Positions 22,576 to 31,319 of a stretch of 33,030 bases of DNA are shown one piece after another (positions within the stretch are counted from its first letter, which is position 1; every line of letters begins with the position of its first letter). The stretch is from positions 1 through 33,030 of the forward strand of contig CAJUEB010000003.1 of assembly GCA_910585135.1 (NCBI GenBank). Direction: 5' to 3'. The position numbers and the translations under genes are program-made. The stretch comes from an uncultured Eubacteriales bacterium (lineage in GTDB: Bacteria > Bacillota > Clostridia > Peptostreptococcales > Anaerovoracaceae). A model generated the notes under the pieces. It made no database searches. It saw nothing but the letters and a program-made list of their open reading frames with translations, and had not been told where the DNA came from.

Positions 22576-25290
22576 TCACTCTTCCATGTCCTCCGTGCTT
22601 TCCTGCATCAAGTCAAATTCATCTTCGGAAATCAGCACATTCCTCGGCTTACTTCCCTCGGAAGGACCGATGATCTGCCGGTCCTCCATCATGTCGATAA
22701 TGCGGGCTGCCCGGTTATAGCCGATTCGGAATCGTCTTTGCAGCATGGATACCGATGCCTGCTGTGCCTGCACCACCAGCTCGATGGCCTCCGGCAACAG
22801 CTCGTCCTCCAAATCCCGGTTTCCTTTTTCCGCATCCGGGACATTGGCGCGTTCTATCCGATCCATGACATTCTCAGCATATTCGATTTCTTCTACCTGC
22901 GATTTTACGAATTCTATGATTTTATGTACCTCATCATCCGAGATAAACGTTCCTTGAACCCGGATTGGCTTGCCGCTTCCCAGCGGGTTAAAGAGCATAT
23001 CGCCTTTTCCTACCAGCTTCTCCGCACCCGACATGTCCAGAATTGTCCGGGAATCAAACTGTGAGGATACCGCAAATGCGATCCTCGACGGAATATTGGC
23101 CTTGATCACGCCCGTGATTACGTCTACCGATGGCCGCTGCGTCGCTACGATCAGATGCATTCCGGCAGCCCTTGCCTTCTGTGCCAGCCTGCATATGGAT
23201 TCCTCCACCTGCGACGGCGCTGCCATCATCAAGTCGGCCAGCTCGTCTATGATAATAACGACCTGCGGCATTACGCTTTCCTCATCGCCCTTTTCCCGCA
23301 TGGTTCTGTTATAGCTTGCCAGCTCCCGCACACCTTCCTCGGCGAATTTCCTGTACCGCTCATCCATTTCGGCGACTGCCCAGTTAAGCGCAGCGGCCGC
23401 CTTTGCAGGCTCTGTCACGACGGGAATCAAAAGATGCGGGATGCCACTGTAATTCGCAAGCTCCACCACCTTCGGATCGATGAGAACCAGCTTCACCTCA
23501 TCCGGCCTTGCTTTATAGAGAATGCTGGCGATGATGCTGTTGATGCACACGCTCTTACCCGATCCGGTCGATCCCGCGATCAACATATGCGGCATGGTTT
23601 TCAAATCGGCCACGATCGCTTTTCCCGCGATATCCTTGCCCACCGCAAAGGTAATCTTTGACTCGGATTTTCGAAATTCCGGCGAATCGATGATCTCCCG
23701 CACCGTCACCATATTAATGCGGTCGTTTTCGATTTCGATTCCGACGGCCGGCTTTCCCGGGATTGGCGCTTCGATCCTGATGCTCTTCGCTTCCATATTC
23801 AGCGCGATATCATCCGCCAGATTTTTGATGCTCTTTACTTTGACGCCGCTATGCGGATGTACCTCGTAACGTGTCACCGCAGGACCCTGCGTAACGTTCG
23901 TCACATTCGCGGCGATATTGAAGCTGCTGAGCGTTTCCTCCAGCTTAGCCGCCCTGGCTCTCAGTTTGTTTTCATCCTCCGCCCTGTTTGCGGAATTTCG
24001 TTCCGCCTTATTCAAAAGATCAACAGGCGGAAATTGATAGCTTTCGGAGGAAGTAATGGTGATATTGAAATCCTCGTCCTTTAACGTACTTTTTTCCGCT
24101 TCCGCCTTCGTCAGCTTTTCCTCCATCGCTTTCGGGGAAAAGCCGCCCGCGATCACGGGTTCACTTGCAAAAGCTTCCGCCTCAGCAGTATCGACAGCCG
24201 TGCTGGCGACCGGATCAGTCTGTGTTTTTTCCCGCCTGCGTTTACGCTTTGGTTTCTCTGCTGCCTCTTCTCCCAAAGAAAAATCCAATGGTTCTGTTTT
24301 CTCTCCCAAAGAAAAATCCAGGACTTCATCCTTTTCGCCCAAGGAAAAATCTAACGGCTCTGTTCCGTTTCCGAAAACATTCCGCTCCTTAGCCTCCCGT
24401 TCCGGCGCAAAGCTGTCAGCCTGCATATATTTCAGAATTTTTTTCTGTCCTTCGCTCAAGTTTTCCTGCCCTGCTGTCTGCGGCAAATCGACCTGCCGCT
24501 GCCGCATCCCATCTACTCGCAGCATGTCCATCTGCTGCCGACGCTGCTCGTCCGCCCGGAGCTTCTCCTTACGGCGTTCTTCCCTTTCGGTTGCACGCCG
24601 TTCTTTCTTTTCCCGCGCACCTTCCAGAAATCGTGATACCGGCGTATTGATCAACAAAAGCAGGCAGATCACGATAACGACAATCGAGAAAATATAAAGA
24701 CCAGGAATGCCGATCAGCTTCACGATCAGCTTCCCGGCCACCATGCCGAATAATCCGCCGTCATCGAGAACCATGCCGTTATTGTAGTGAACCGCCATCC
24801 GCAGCATCCCTTCATCCAGGACTGTATCCGTGATAAACCTGCCGGAATTAAGCAGGGAAACCATCAAAAATATGATCAGCAGCAGCATGACTGACTTGAG
24901 CCCGGCACGGATCGTCTTTTTCAAAAACAGCAAAACGCCGTATCCGATAAAGTAATACGGCAACAAGTATGCTGCGAAGCCAAACAGACCTTTAAAAAAC
25001 TGGGAAAGCCCCATACCGACCGCGCCGGCGACCGACGTATGGAACGCAACCGCCAGAAAGAGACCGACAGCAATCACGATGATCGCAATAATTTCATCTT
25101 TCACGCCTCCGCCTGCCGTGTGTTCTGCACGCCCTGTACTTTCCGCATTACGGCTCCGGCTTGTATTCTTTGCCGCTCTACTGCGGCCTGCCCGTCCACC
25201 TGCATTCCTCGCCGCACTGCTCCGCCCGGCACTGCTCTTTTTGTTATTACGCCCGGCTGCTTTCGCGGGCGTCCTCCTGCTTCCTGCCAT
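22576..25290 (-). CDS. ftsK: DNA translocase FtsK/SpoIIIE
   Basis: Septal DNA pump that moves chromosome into the daughter cell or forespore. 904 residues. The order is: a basic Arg/Ser/Ala-rich N-terminus (1-60), four membrane helices (about 64-215), a charged linker (about 220-420) with three tandem LDFSLGE repeats, and a motor with Walker A GSTGSGKS at 573-580 and Walker B VVIIIDE at 677-683. It ends in a winged-helix gamma domain (about 832-885, QASVSMLQRRFRIGYNRAARIIDMME) that reads orienting sequences. The ATG has AGAGG 6 bp upstream. spoIIIE would be an equal name in a spore former. It follows uppP by 26 bp. Confidence 0.96.
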   Translation of the reverse strand: MAGSRRTPAKAAGRNNKKSSAGRSSAARNAGGRAGRSRAAKNTSRSRNAESTGRAEHTAGGGVKDEIIAIIVIAVGLFLAVAFHTSVAGAVGMGLSQFFKGLFGFAAYLLPYYFIGYGVLLFLKKTIRAGLKSVMLLLIIFLMVSLLNSGRFITDTVLDEGMLRMAVHYNNGMVLDDGGLFGMVAGKLIVKLIGIPGLYIFSIVVIVICLLLLINTPVSRFLEGAREKKERRATEREERRKEKLRADEQRRQQMDMLRVDGMRQRQVDLPQTAGQENLSEGQKKILKYMQADSFAPEREAKERNVFGNGTEPLDFSLGEKDEVLDFSLGEKTEPLDFSLGEEAAEKPKRKRRREKTQTDPVASTAVDTAEAEAFASEPVIAGGFSPKAMEEKLTKAEAEKSTLKDEDFNITITSSESYQFPPVDLLNKAERNSANRAEDENKLRARAAKLEETLSSFNIAANVTNVTQGPAVTRYEVHPHSGVKVKSIKNLADDIALNMEAKSIRIEAPIPGKPAVGIEIENDRINMVTVREIIDSPEFRKSESKITFAVGKDIAGKAIVADLKTMPHMLIAGSTGSGKSVCINSIIASILYKARPDEVKLVLIDPKVVELANYSGIPHLLIPVVTEPAKAAAALNWAVAEMDERYRKFAEEGVRELASYNRTMREKGDEESVMPQVVIIIDELADLMMAAPSQVEESICRLAQKARAAGMHLIVATQRPSVDVITGVIKANIPSRIAFAVSSQFDSRTILDMSGAEKLVGKGDMLFNPLGSGKPIRVQGTFISDDEVHKIIEFVKSQVEEIEYAENVMDRIERANVPDAEKGNRDLEDELLPEAIELVVQAQQASVSMLQRRFRIGYNRAARIIDMMEDRQIIGPSEGSKPRNVLISEDEFDLMQESTEDMEE
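24262..24360 (-). repeat. Three 33-bp tandem repeats in the ftsK linker
   Basis: Encodes residues 311-343 as three 11-residue units (EPLDFSLGEKD, EVLDFSLGEKT, EPLDFSLGEEA). The DNA units differ at several synonymous and non-synonymous positions, so the duplication is not very recent. Confidence 0.85.
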
Positions 25291-25316
25291 GACCTACCTC
25301 TGTACTCCGTTCTGCT

Positions 25317-26153
25317 TTATCCTGCTATAGCAGCATATGCGATTACCACTGCACCCAACAGCCATGTATAGATAGAAAACCCGATCAATCGTTTATTGGA
25401 CACCAGCTTGATCATCGCTTTGATGGCGAAAAGCCCCGATAACGCCGATACGATTACGCCTGCTGCCACTGGACCGATCAGCGCTGCATCCATCCCGGCA
25501 TGAAAGGCATCCGGCGCTTCAACGATCACCGACCCCATGATAGACGGAATCGATATGAGAAATGCGAACTTTACAGCAAATTCCTTATTCAACCCTGAAA
25601 TCAAGCCGCCAAACAGCGTCGAGCCTGAACGGGAAATGCCCGGGCAAATCGCCACGCCCTGCATGACACCAACGAAAAGGGCATTCCGAAACTTCATTTC
25701 CTTGACGGATTTATTGTTCCGTCCCATTTTCTCCGCAATAAACAGGATCGTGCCTGTAATCAAAAGACCTGTCCCGATCGCCACAAGCGAAAGATACATC
25801 GCTGCGAACATATCGTTTCCCAGAAGCCCGATGATCGCCGTCGGTATGGTTGCCACGATGATCATGAACCCTAACCTTCTCGTCGGATTGGCATTGACCC
25901 GCAACCCTTTTCCTGTGAATAAATCCTTAAAAACCGCACCCAGCTCTTTGACCAGATCCACAATATCCTTCCAGTAAACGATGAATACCGATACCAGTGT
26001 GCCCAGATGAAGCAGTACCGCAAACGGCAGCACCTGCTCTGCATCTACGCCAAAGAAATATTGCAAAAGCGCTAAATGCCCGGAACTGCTGATTGGCAAA
26101 AACTCAGAAAGTCCCTGTGCCAGGCCTAAAATTATCGCTTCTAAATAAGACAT
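25317..26153 (-). CDS. uppP: Undecaprenyl-diphosphatase UppP/BacA
   Basis: Membrane phosphatase that recycles undecaprenyl pyrophosphate for cell-wall synthesis and gives bacitracin tolerance. 278 residues with many membrane helices. The two inverted-topology catalytic motifs are present: EFLPISSSGH at 17-26 and PGISRSGSTL at 171-180. The ATG has GGAGG 9 bp upstream. A TACAAT box with an upstream TG (near 26200) is a likely extended -10. It may be cotranscribed with ftsK, which starts 26 bp downstream. Confidence 0.96.
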   Translation of the reverse strand: MSYLEAIILGLAQGLSEFLPISSSGHLALLQYFFGVDAEQVLPFAVLLHLGTLVSVFIVYWKDIVDLVKELGAVFKDLFTGKGLRVNANPTRRLGFMIIVATIPTAIIGLLGNDMFAAMYLSLVAIGTGLLITGTILFIAEKMGRNNKSVKEMKFRNALFVGVMQGVAICPGISRSGSTLFGGLISGLNKEFAVKFAFLISIPSIMGSVIVEAPDAFHAGMDAALIGPVAAGVIVSALSGLFAIKAMIKLVSNKRLIGFSIYTWLLGAVVIAYAAIAG

Positions 26154-26286
26154 AACTAAAATCCTCCCTGCCTTTTATTCATACATAATAAATTGTACCA
26201 TAAATCACCCCAAAATGATATAATAAAGTATTGATATCTTTATGTGGTCTTTGTGATGGTTTTTTCATTAAATTCATTCCTGCCCT

Positions 26287-26315
26287 TTACTTTTACAGGC
26301 GCATCGTAGTATAAT
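26287..26315 (+). promoter_or_regulatory. Candidate asd promoter
   Basis: TTACTT (26287-26292), 17 bp, TATAAT (26310-26315). A second TATAAT-like box lies closer to the gene (near 26370) but lacks a matching -35. No lysine riboswitch or T-box fits in the 90-nt leader. Confidence 0.5.
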
Positions 26316-26402
26316 AAAATTTAAGCGCCATTCACATTGATGGAAAGAAATATTGCTTTGCCGAATATATTATAATGATTAGCAGACAGGAGGTCGTTAC
26401 CG

Positions 26403-27410
26403 ATGAACAGAAAACCAAATATTGCAGTGGTAGGCGCTACTGGAGTTGTAGGTTCTACATTTTTGAAGGTGTTAGCAGAGAGGGATTTTCCCTTCGAAAA
26501 CATCTATTTCATGGCATCAGCCAAATCAGCAGGAAAAAAACTGCCCTTCAAGGGCAAGGAATATACCGTGGAAGAGCTGACGGAGCATTCCTTTGACAAG
26601 CCGATCGACATCGCGCTCTTTTCAGCGGGAGGCGGCACGAGTGCAAAGTTCGCCCCGATCGCGGCAGCACACGGCGTTACCGTCGTTGACAACAGCAGCC
26701 AGTGGAGAATGGATAAAGAAGTTCCCCTTGTCGTTCCCGAAGTCAATCCACAGGACATCAAATGGAACAAAGGCATCATCGCCAATCCGAACTGTTCCAC
26801 CATCCAGGCGATGGTCGCTTTGAAGCCTTTGCAGGATAAATACGGAATCAAACGGGTCGTTTACTCTACTTATCAGGCCGTTTCCGGTTCTGGCGTCAAG
26901 GGAATCAACGATTTGCGCAATGGACTTTCCGGAAACGACGAGCCGTTACAGGCTTATGCGCATCCGATTGCCGGCAACTGCCTGCCGCACATCGACGTAT
27001 TCACCGAAAACGGATACACAAAAGAAGAGATGAAGATGATCAACGAAACGCACAAAATCCTCGGCGACGACGATATTCGCGTAACGGCTACTACGGTTCG
27101 TGTTCCCGTATTCGACTCCCACAGTGAATCCATCAACATCGAGCTTTGCCAGCCGTTTGAGCTTGCGGATATTTTCGAGCTGTTCCGAAACGCACCTGGG
27201 ATCGTACTGCAAGACGATGTCGAAAATAATGTTTACCCGCTTGCGATCAATGCGGCCGGAACGGATGAAGTATACATCGGGCGAATCAGAAGAGACTTTT
27301 CTGTTGAAAACGGACTCAATATCTGGGTCGTTGCCGATAATATCCGTAAAGGCGCAGCGACCAACGCCGTCCAGATCGCAGAAGAATTGTTAAAGGATAT
27401 AGCAGACTAA
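26403..27410 (+). CDS. asd: Aspartate-semialdehyde dehydrogenase
   Basis: NADPH-dependent reduction of aspartyl phosphate to aspartate semialdehyde, the branch-point step to lysine/diaminopimelate, threonine and methionine. 335 residues. The nucleotide-binding loop GATGVVGSTF is at 11-20 and the catalytic cysteine C131 is in NPNCSTIQ. The later substrate-binding region RVPVFDSHSES and the C-terminal NIWVVADNIRKGAATNA are also present. AGGAGGT lies 8 bp before the ATG. It stands alone on the plus strand between divergent uppP and the convergent P-type ATPase gene, so it is probably monocistronic. Confidence 0.97.
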   Translation: MNRKPNIAVVGATGVVGSTFLKVLAERDFPFENIYFMASAKSAGKKLPFKGKEYTVEELTEHSFDKPIDIALFSAGGGTSAKFAPIAAAHGVTVVDNSSQWRMDKEVPLVVPEVNPQDIKWNKGIIANPNCSTIQAMVALKPLQDKYGIKRVVYSTYQAVSGSGVKGINDLRNGLSGNDEPLQAYAHPIAGNCLPHIDVFTENGYTKEEMKMINETHKILGDDDIRVTATTVRVPVFDSHSESINIELCQPFELADIFELFRNAPGIVLQDDVENNVYPLAINAAGTDEVYIGRIRRDFSVENGLNIWVVADNIRKGAATNAVQIAEELLKDIAD

Positions 27411-27472
27411 AGGAAAAACAGCGTATTAGGTACACCTTTGCCCATCTTAAGTGAAACGCACGAATAAAAACG

Positions 27473-27527
27473 AAAAAGCCCTCGCAGCCTTTGCCGGGTC
27501 TTCCCGCAAAAGCCGCAAGGGTTTTTT
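27473..27527. terminator. Bidirectional terminator between asd and the P-type ATPase gene
   Basis: A long, GC-rich, imperfect stem spans about 27479-27521 (CCCT/AGGG, GC-rich centre, CGGG/CCCG tip). It has TTTTTT on the plus-strand side and TTTTT on the minus-strand side (AAAAA at 27473-27477). It serves both convergent genes. Confidence 0.8.
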
Positions 27528-27562
27528 GATGCCATGAAATCACTTCATGTTACCGCCTCTCA

Positions 27563-30241
27563 TCACCGAGCCGAAGCAGCCGCTTTTGCCCGTTTCGTCC
27601 GCAGCCAATTGACAAACTGAATCACCGGGATATTGAGGAACGCCAGCCCATAAACGGTCAAGAGCTGGGGAAGACCCAGCGGCACTACCTTAAAAATGCT
27701 GCTCAGCGCCGGAATGCACAATGCGCAAGTGATCAGAACCATGCCCAGCACAAAAGCGCCGATCAGCCATTTGTTGTTTCCCAGCGCCTTCGTGAACACG
27801 ACCGGCTTATCGGATTTACAATTAAACCCATGAAACAAACGGCTCATGCACAGCGTACCAAATGCCATCGTGCTGGCAGCGAGCGCACCGCCGCCTAATG
27901 CACCCGCTGTAAACCAGCCATTCAGTCCCATCAGGAAGGCGATCACCGTCATCACGCATATGGAAAGCCCGCCGATGCCGATTTTAGACAGAAACGATTT
28001 CGTCAGGATGGACTCATTCGCAGGGCGCGGTTTTTCCTGCATCAAATCCTTGCTGTGCGGTTCAAGCCCCAGGGCGATCGCAGGTAAACTATCAGTCAAC
28101 AGATTGATGAACAACAGATGAACCGGGGCAAACGGCACGGGCAATGCGAATACCGAGGCATACAGCACCGCCAGGATCGCGCCAAAATTGCCCGAAAGCA
28201 AAAACAGGATGGAATTTTTAATGTTCTGGTAGATATTTCTCCCGTTTTCCACCGCTTTGACGATGGTCGCAAAGTTATCGTCGGTCAATACCATCGCCGC
28301 CGCATCCTTAGAAACCTCACTTCCCGTAATGCCCATCGCCACCCCGATATCCGCCTGCTTGAGTGCGGGCGCATCATTGACGCCATCCCCGGTCATGGCG
28401 ACGATATTGCCTTTATCCTGCCATGCCCTGACGATCCTGATCTTATGCTCCGGCGAAACCCTGGCATAAACCGAAATGCCTTCCACATATTCCCGCAGCT
28501 GCTCATCGCTCATATCGTCTATCGCAGCGCCTTCTACCGCTTCCGATTCATCCTTTAAGATACCGATTTTAGCGGCAATAGCCGCCGCGGTCACCCTGTG
28601 ATCTCCTGTAATCATCACCGGCTTGATTCCGGCGCTGATACAATCGGCGACTGCCGCCATCGATTCCTCCCGCGGCGGATCCATCATCGAAATCAGTCCC
28701 AGAAAGACCAGATCATTTTCATCCCCTGCATCCGGCTGGAAGCCTTCCGAAACCTTCTTATACGCAAAGGCCAGCACGCGCAGGCCGTTTTTGGAAAAGC
28801 CCTCGTTACAGGCTTCGATCTGCTCCTTATCTTCCCTGCTGATTTCCCTGATTCCTTGCGGCGTCTGTATTTCCGCCACCCGCTTCAAGAGGACGTCAAC
28901 TGCGCCCTTCGTCAGCATCACCGTTTCACCTGCCGCAATGCGCGTTCCATAAGCTTCCTTCATTTTATGGCAAGTGGACATGAGCTTCCTGTCGCTGTCA
29001 AATGGAATTTCACCGATGCGTTCGTTTTCCGCCCGTTCCGTTTCATATGGCCTTGCCAGCTTGACGCCAACATCGATGAGAGCGGTTTCCGTCGGATCGC
29101 CGATATCCTTGCCGGATGATTTTGTCGCATCATTGCACAGCATACTAGCCTGCAAAAGCTGTAATTCCGCCGCTGATGCCAAATCGACCTGATCCACTGC
29201 GATCTGTCTGCCGCAAACGTAATAATCCATGACCGTCATTTTGTTCTGTGTTAGCGTTCCGGTTTTATCAGAGCAAATGACCGACACGCTTCCTAAGCCT
29301 TCAACTGCCTGTAGCTTCCTGATGATCGCATGCTCCTTCGCCATTTTCTGTGTGCCGAAGGACAGCACGATGGTGACGATCGAGCTTAACGCCTCCGGGA
29401 TTGCCGCAACTGCCAGCGCAACAGCAAACATAAATGCATCGGATACCGGCTCTCCCCGGAAAACGCTGATCCCGAACAGGATTCCACAGAAAATGAGAAT
29501 CAGGATAGAAAGCTTCTTGCCGAAGTTATCCAGGTTCACCTGTAACGGCGTCTTCTTTTCGGAAGTGCTTTTCAAAAGCGATGCGATTTTTCCTACTTCC
29601 GTCTCCATGCCAATTGATGTCACCAGGAATTCCCCGCGCCCATATGTGACAAAGCTGCCGGAATACACCATATTACGCCGATCACCAAGCGGCATCTTTC
29701 CTTCAATCGCCGCAAGCTCCTTCTCGACCCCCAGGCTTTCTCCTGTCAATGCACTTTCATCGACCTTCATGCCTGCATTCGCCGTGACCCGTCCGTCTGC
29801 CGGAACGAAATCGCCCGCTTCCAGGCTTACAAGATCCCCCACCGTAATATCAGCAGCGGGAATTTTAACGAACTGCCCATTTCGGAACACCTTCGCCTCG
29901 GGGGCAGACATTTTTTTCAGGCTATCCAAGGACTGCTCCGCCTTCAGCGTCTGCACAGTACCTAATATGGCATTAATCGTAATCACGACCAGAATTACGA
30001 CAGCGCTTTCCGCATCGCCCAGTACACCTGACACGATCGCCGCAATGATCAGGATAATGACGAGAAAATCCGTAAATTGCTCCAAAAAAATGCGCACTGC
30101 TGATTTCTTCCGTCCTTCTATCAGCGCATTCGGTCCATATTGTTCACGATTTTTCTTTACCTGCTCCTCCGTTAACGGCGCGAGTGCGCCATTGACCTGC
30201 ATCTTAGCCTGTTCTGCGGTCATCTGATAAAATTCTTTCAT
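27563..30241 (-). CDS. P2-type cation-transporting ATPase, probable Mn2+/Ca2+ exporter
   Basis: 892 residues from the ATG at 30241 (AAGGAAG 7 bp upstream). The frame is open further upstream, but that part is riboswitch. Motifs: cation_ATPase_N region (about 1-60), TGES at 166-169, membrane helix 4 IPEALSSIV (281-289; most calcium pumps have PEGLPA), phosphorylation site DKTGT with D325, the hinge MTGDGVNDAPALKQADIG, and C-terminal membrane helices. The PEALSS variant resembles streptococcal and lactococcal pumps such as YoaB/CaxP as I remember them. Control by a yybP-ykoY riboswitch strongly suggests manganese as substrate or signal. It ends at a shared terminator with asd. Confidence 0.92.
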   Translation of the reverse strand: MKEFYQMTAEQAKMQVNGALAPLTEEQVKKNREQYGPNALIEGRKKSAVRIFLEQFTDFLVIILIIAAIVSGVLGDAESAVVILVVITINAILGTVQTLKAEQSLDSLKKMSAPEAKVFRNGQFVKIPAADITVGDLVSLEAGDFVPADGRVTANAGMKVDESALTGESLGVEKELAAIEGKMPLGDRRNMVYSGSFVTYGRGEFLVTSIGMETEVGKIASLLKSTSEKKTPLQVNLDNFGKKLSILILIFCGILFGISVFRGEPVSDAFMFAVALAVAAIPEALSSIVTIVLSFGTQKMAKEHAIIRKLQAVEGLGSVSVICSDKTGTLTQNKMTVMDYYVCGRQIAVDQVDLASAAELQLLQASMLCNDATKSSGKDIGDPTETALIDVGVKLARPYETERAENERIGEIPFDSDRKLMSTCHKMKEAYGTRIAAGETVMLTKGAVDVLLKRVAEIQTPQGIREISREDKEQIEACNEGFSKNGLRVLAFAYKKVSEGFQPDAGDENDLVFLGLISMMDPPREESMAAVADCISAGIKPVMITGDHRVTAAAIAAKIGILKDESEAVEGAAIDDMSDEQLREYVEGISVYARVSPEHKIRIVRAWQDKGNIVAMTGDGVNDAPALKQADIGVAMGITGSEVSKDAAAMVLTDDNFATIVKAVENGRNIYQNIKNSILFLLSGNFGAILAVLYASVFALPVPFAPVHLLFINLLTDSLPAIALGLEPHSKDLMQEKPRPANESILTKSFLSKIGIGGLSICVMTVIAFLMGLNGWFTAGALGGGALAASTMAFGTLCMSRLFHGFNCKSDKPVVFTKALGNNKWLIGAFVLGMVLITCALCIPALSSIFKVVPLGLPQLLTVYGLAFLNIPVIQFVNWLRTKRAKAAASAR

Positions 30242-30319
30242 GCTGAAACTTCCTTTCATTCTTATAGTATCTTCCCTCGCCATGTTTTTACGCAATTTTG
30301 GCTGAAAAAGCCGAAAAAG

Positions 30320-30442
30320 AAAAAAGACTTTTATTGCATAAAACATGCAATAAAAGTCTCGCTGTTTCATTACGGACCGGATGGCTAGCCATCGCGCTGA
30401 CGATACCGCACATGCATTGCTGCACCGCTACTCCCTTTTATT
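30320..30442 (-). ncRNA. yybP-ykoY manganese riboswitch with overlapping terminator
   Basis: Read on the minus strand. P1 is AATAAAAG (30435-30442) with CTTTTATT (30349-30356). Next to P1 come the family's conserved GGAGTAGC and, on the other side, GCGAGA. The second loop has ATCGTCA, a GATGGC/GCCATC hairpin and CCGG, all as in the Lactococcus yoaB aptamer. A 15-bp terminator (30325-30339 with 30345-30359, then TTTTT) uses the 3' strand of P1, so aptamer and terminator exclude each other. Mn2+ binding should therefore turn expression on. Confidence 0.93.
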
Positions 30443-30448
30443 GGTACT

Positions 30449-30477
30449 ATATTATTCCTATTTCGGCGAAATGTCAA
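30449..30477 (-). promoter_or_regulatory. Promoter of the riboswitch-ATPase transcript
   Basis: TTGACA (30472-30477), 17 bp, TAATAT (30449-30454) on the minus strand. The predicted RNA start falls at about 30442, the first base of the aptamer. Confidence 0.88.
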
Positions 30478-30492
30478 TTAAAATTTAAAAAG

Positions 30493-30837
30493 TCAATCAA
30501 AATTCCATTCCTTTTCCTTAAACCCCACCAAGATTTTGTCGCCATCGATTAGGAGCGGCCGTTTGACCAGCATTCCATCGGAAGCCAAAAGCGCGATCTG
30601 TTCCGCTTCGGTCATTTGCGGCAGCTTGTCCTTTAAGCCTAGTTCCCTGTACTTCACCCCGCTGGTGTTAAAAAATTTCTTGACTGGATAACCGCTCTGC
30701 GCGATCCACTGTTTCAGCTCATCGGCAGTCGGATTTTCCTCGACGATATGCCGGTCCTCAAAAGCTACGCCCAAGCTTTCCAGGTGTTTTTTCGCTTTCT
30801 TGCACGTCGTGCATTTAGGGTATTCGATGAATAACAT
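30493..30837 (-). CDS. ArsC/Spx-family thioredoxin-fold protein
   Basis: 114 residues from the ATG at 30837 (GGAGG 7 bp upstream). It has the ArsC-like fold: FIEYPKCTTCKKAKKHLESLG with a CTTC motif at residues 9-12, then NTSGVKYRELGLKDKLPQMT and VKRPLLIDGDKILVGFKEKEW. The RP signature and this length match the 'arsenate reductase family/YffB-Spx' group. Either a glutaredoxin- or thioredoxin-dependent reductase or a redox-sensing Spx-like factor is possible; true Spx proteins are about 130 residues. It has a terminator upstream, so it does not depend on rpmF transcription. No other arsenic gene is nearby. Confidence 0.85.
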   Translation of the reverse strand: MLFIEYPKCTTCKKAKKHLESLGVAFEDRHIVEENPTADELKQWIAQSGYPVKKFFNTSGVKYRELGLKDKLPQMTEAEQIALLASDGMLVKRPLLIDGDKILVGFKEKEWNFD

Positions 30838-30900
30838 CTTCACGCCTCCTTGCAAATACTGTTTTTTGTTCATGAGTTCGGCCAGCTTGCCCGCATGATG

Positions 30901-30931
30901 AAAAACGGAGCAGAACAAATCGTCCTGCTCC
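30901..30931 (-). terminator. Rho-independent terminator after rpmF
   Basis: GGAGCAGGAC/GTTCTGCTCC on the minus strand (30922-30931 with 30907-30916, one G-U pair), 5-nt loop, then GTTTTT. It separates rpmF from the ArsC-family gene. Confidence 0.85.
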
Positions 30932-31005
30932 AATCAATTCCAGCTTTTTCGCATCTCAAAAGATGCTGCTCTCATAAGCTCCTGGTTTCCACCTCGACCC
31001 GTAAC

Positions 31006-31188
31006 CTACATTTCGGACGCTACGATTTCTTTCCCGTCGTAATAGTTACAGTTAGGGCAAACTCTATGCGGAAGCTTTGGCTCGTGGCACTGTGGGCAAA
31101 TGGAAAGCCCAGGCGCTTTCTTCTTCATGTTCTGCGCTCTTCGCATATCCCTCTTCGCCTTTGAAGTTCTTCTCTTAGGTACTGCCAT
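31006..31188 (-). CDS. rpmF: 50S ribosomal protein L32 (zinc-binding type)
   Basis: 60 residues, MAVPKRRTSKAKRDMRRAQNM at the start, with the zinc ribbon CPQC-x10-CPNC (residues 32-35 and 46-49). This is the C+ paralogue type, as opposed to zinc-free versions used under zinc starvation. AGGAGGTG precedes the ATG. In many Clostridia the order is ackA - DUF177/yceD - rpmF - plsX; here DUF177 is absent from the 131-bp gap and plsX does not follow. It has its own strong promoter. Confidence 0.97.
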   Translation of the reverse strand: MAVPKRRTSKAKRDMRRAQNMKKKAPGLSICPQCHEPKLPHRVCPNCNYYDGKEIVASEM

Positions 31189-31265
31189 ATTTACACCTCC
31201 TTTTGCTCCTTTGTCTATATGTTCCGTTCATCAGGATTTCTCCTGCGCTAATTTGCAACTCTTAA

Positions 31266-31295
31266 AGTATACCGTTTCATGGTGTTATTTGTCAA
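31266..31295 (-). promoter_or_regulatory. rpmF promoter
   Basis: TTGACA (31290-31295), 18 bp, TATACT (31266-31271) on the minus strand, starting 25 bp after the ackA stop. Confidence 0.85.
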
Positions 31296-31319
31296 CCACT
31301 ATTTTTTAAAATGCGAAAT

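Noticed and set aside
26154..26402. Lysine riboswitch or T-box before asd
   Set aside because: The leader is only about 90 nt from the likely promoter and lacks the conserved elements and a terminator.
30242..30370. In-frame N-terminal extension of the P-type ATPase
   Set aside because: It would start inside the riboswitch and read through the terminator stem; the ATG at 30241 has a proper ribosome binding site and matches the family start.
31175..31231. 18-codon upstream frame overlapping the rpmF start, with an AGGAG site
   Set aside because: Possible leader peptide, but the purine-rich ribosome binding region of rpmF alone can produce it; no supporting conservation is visible.
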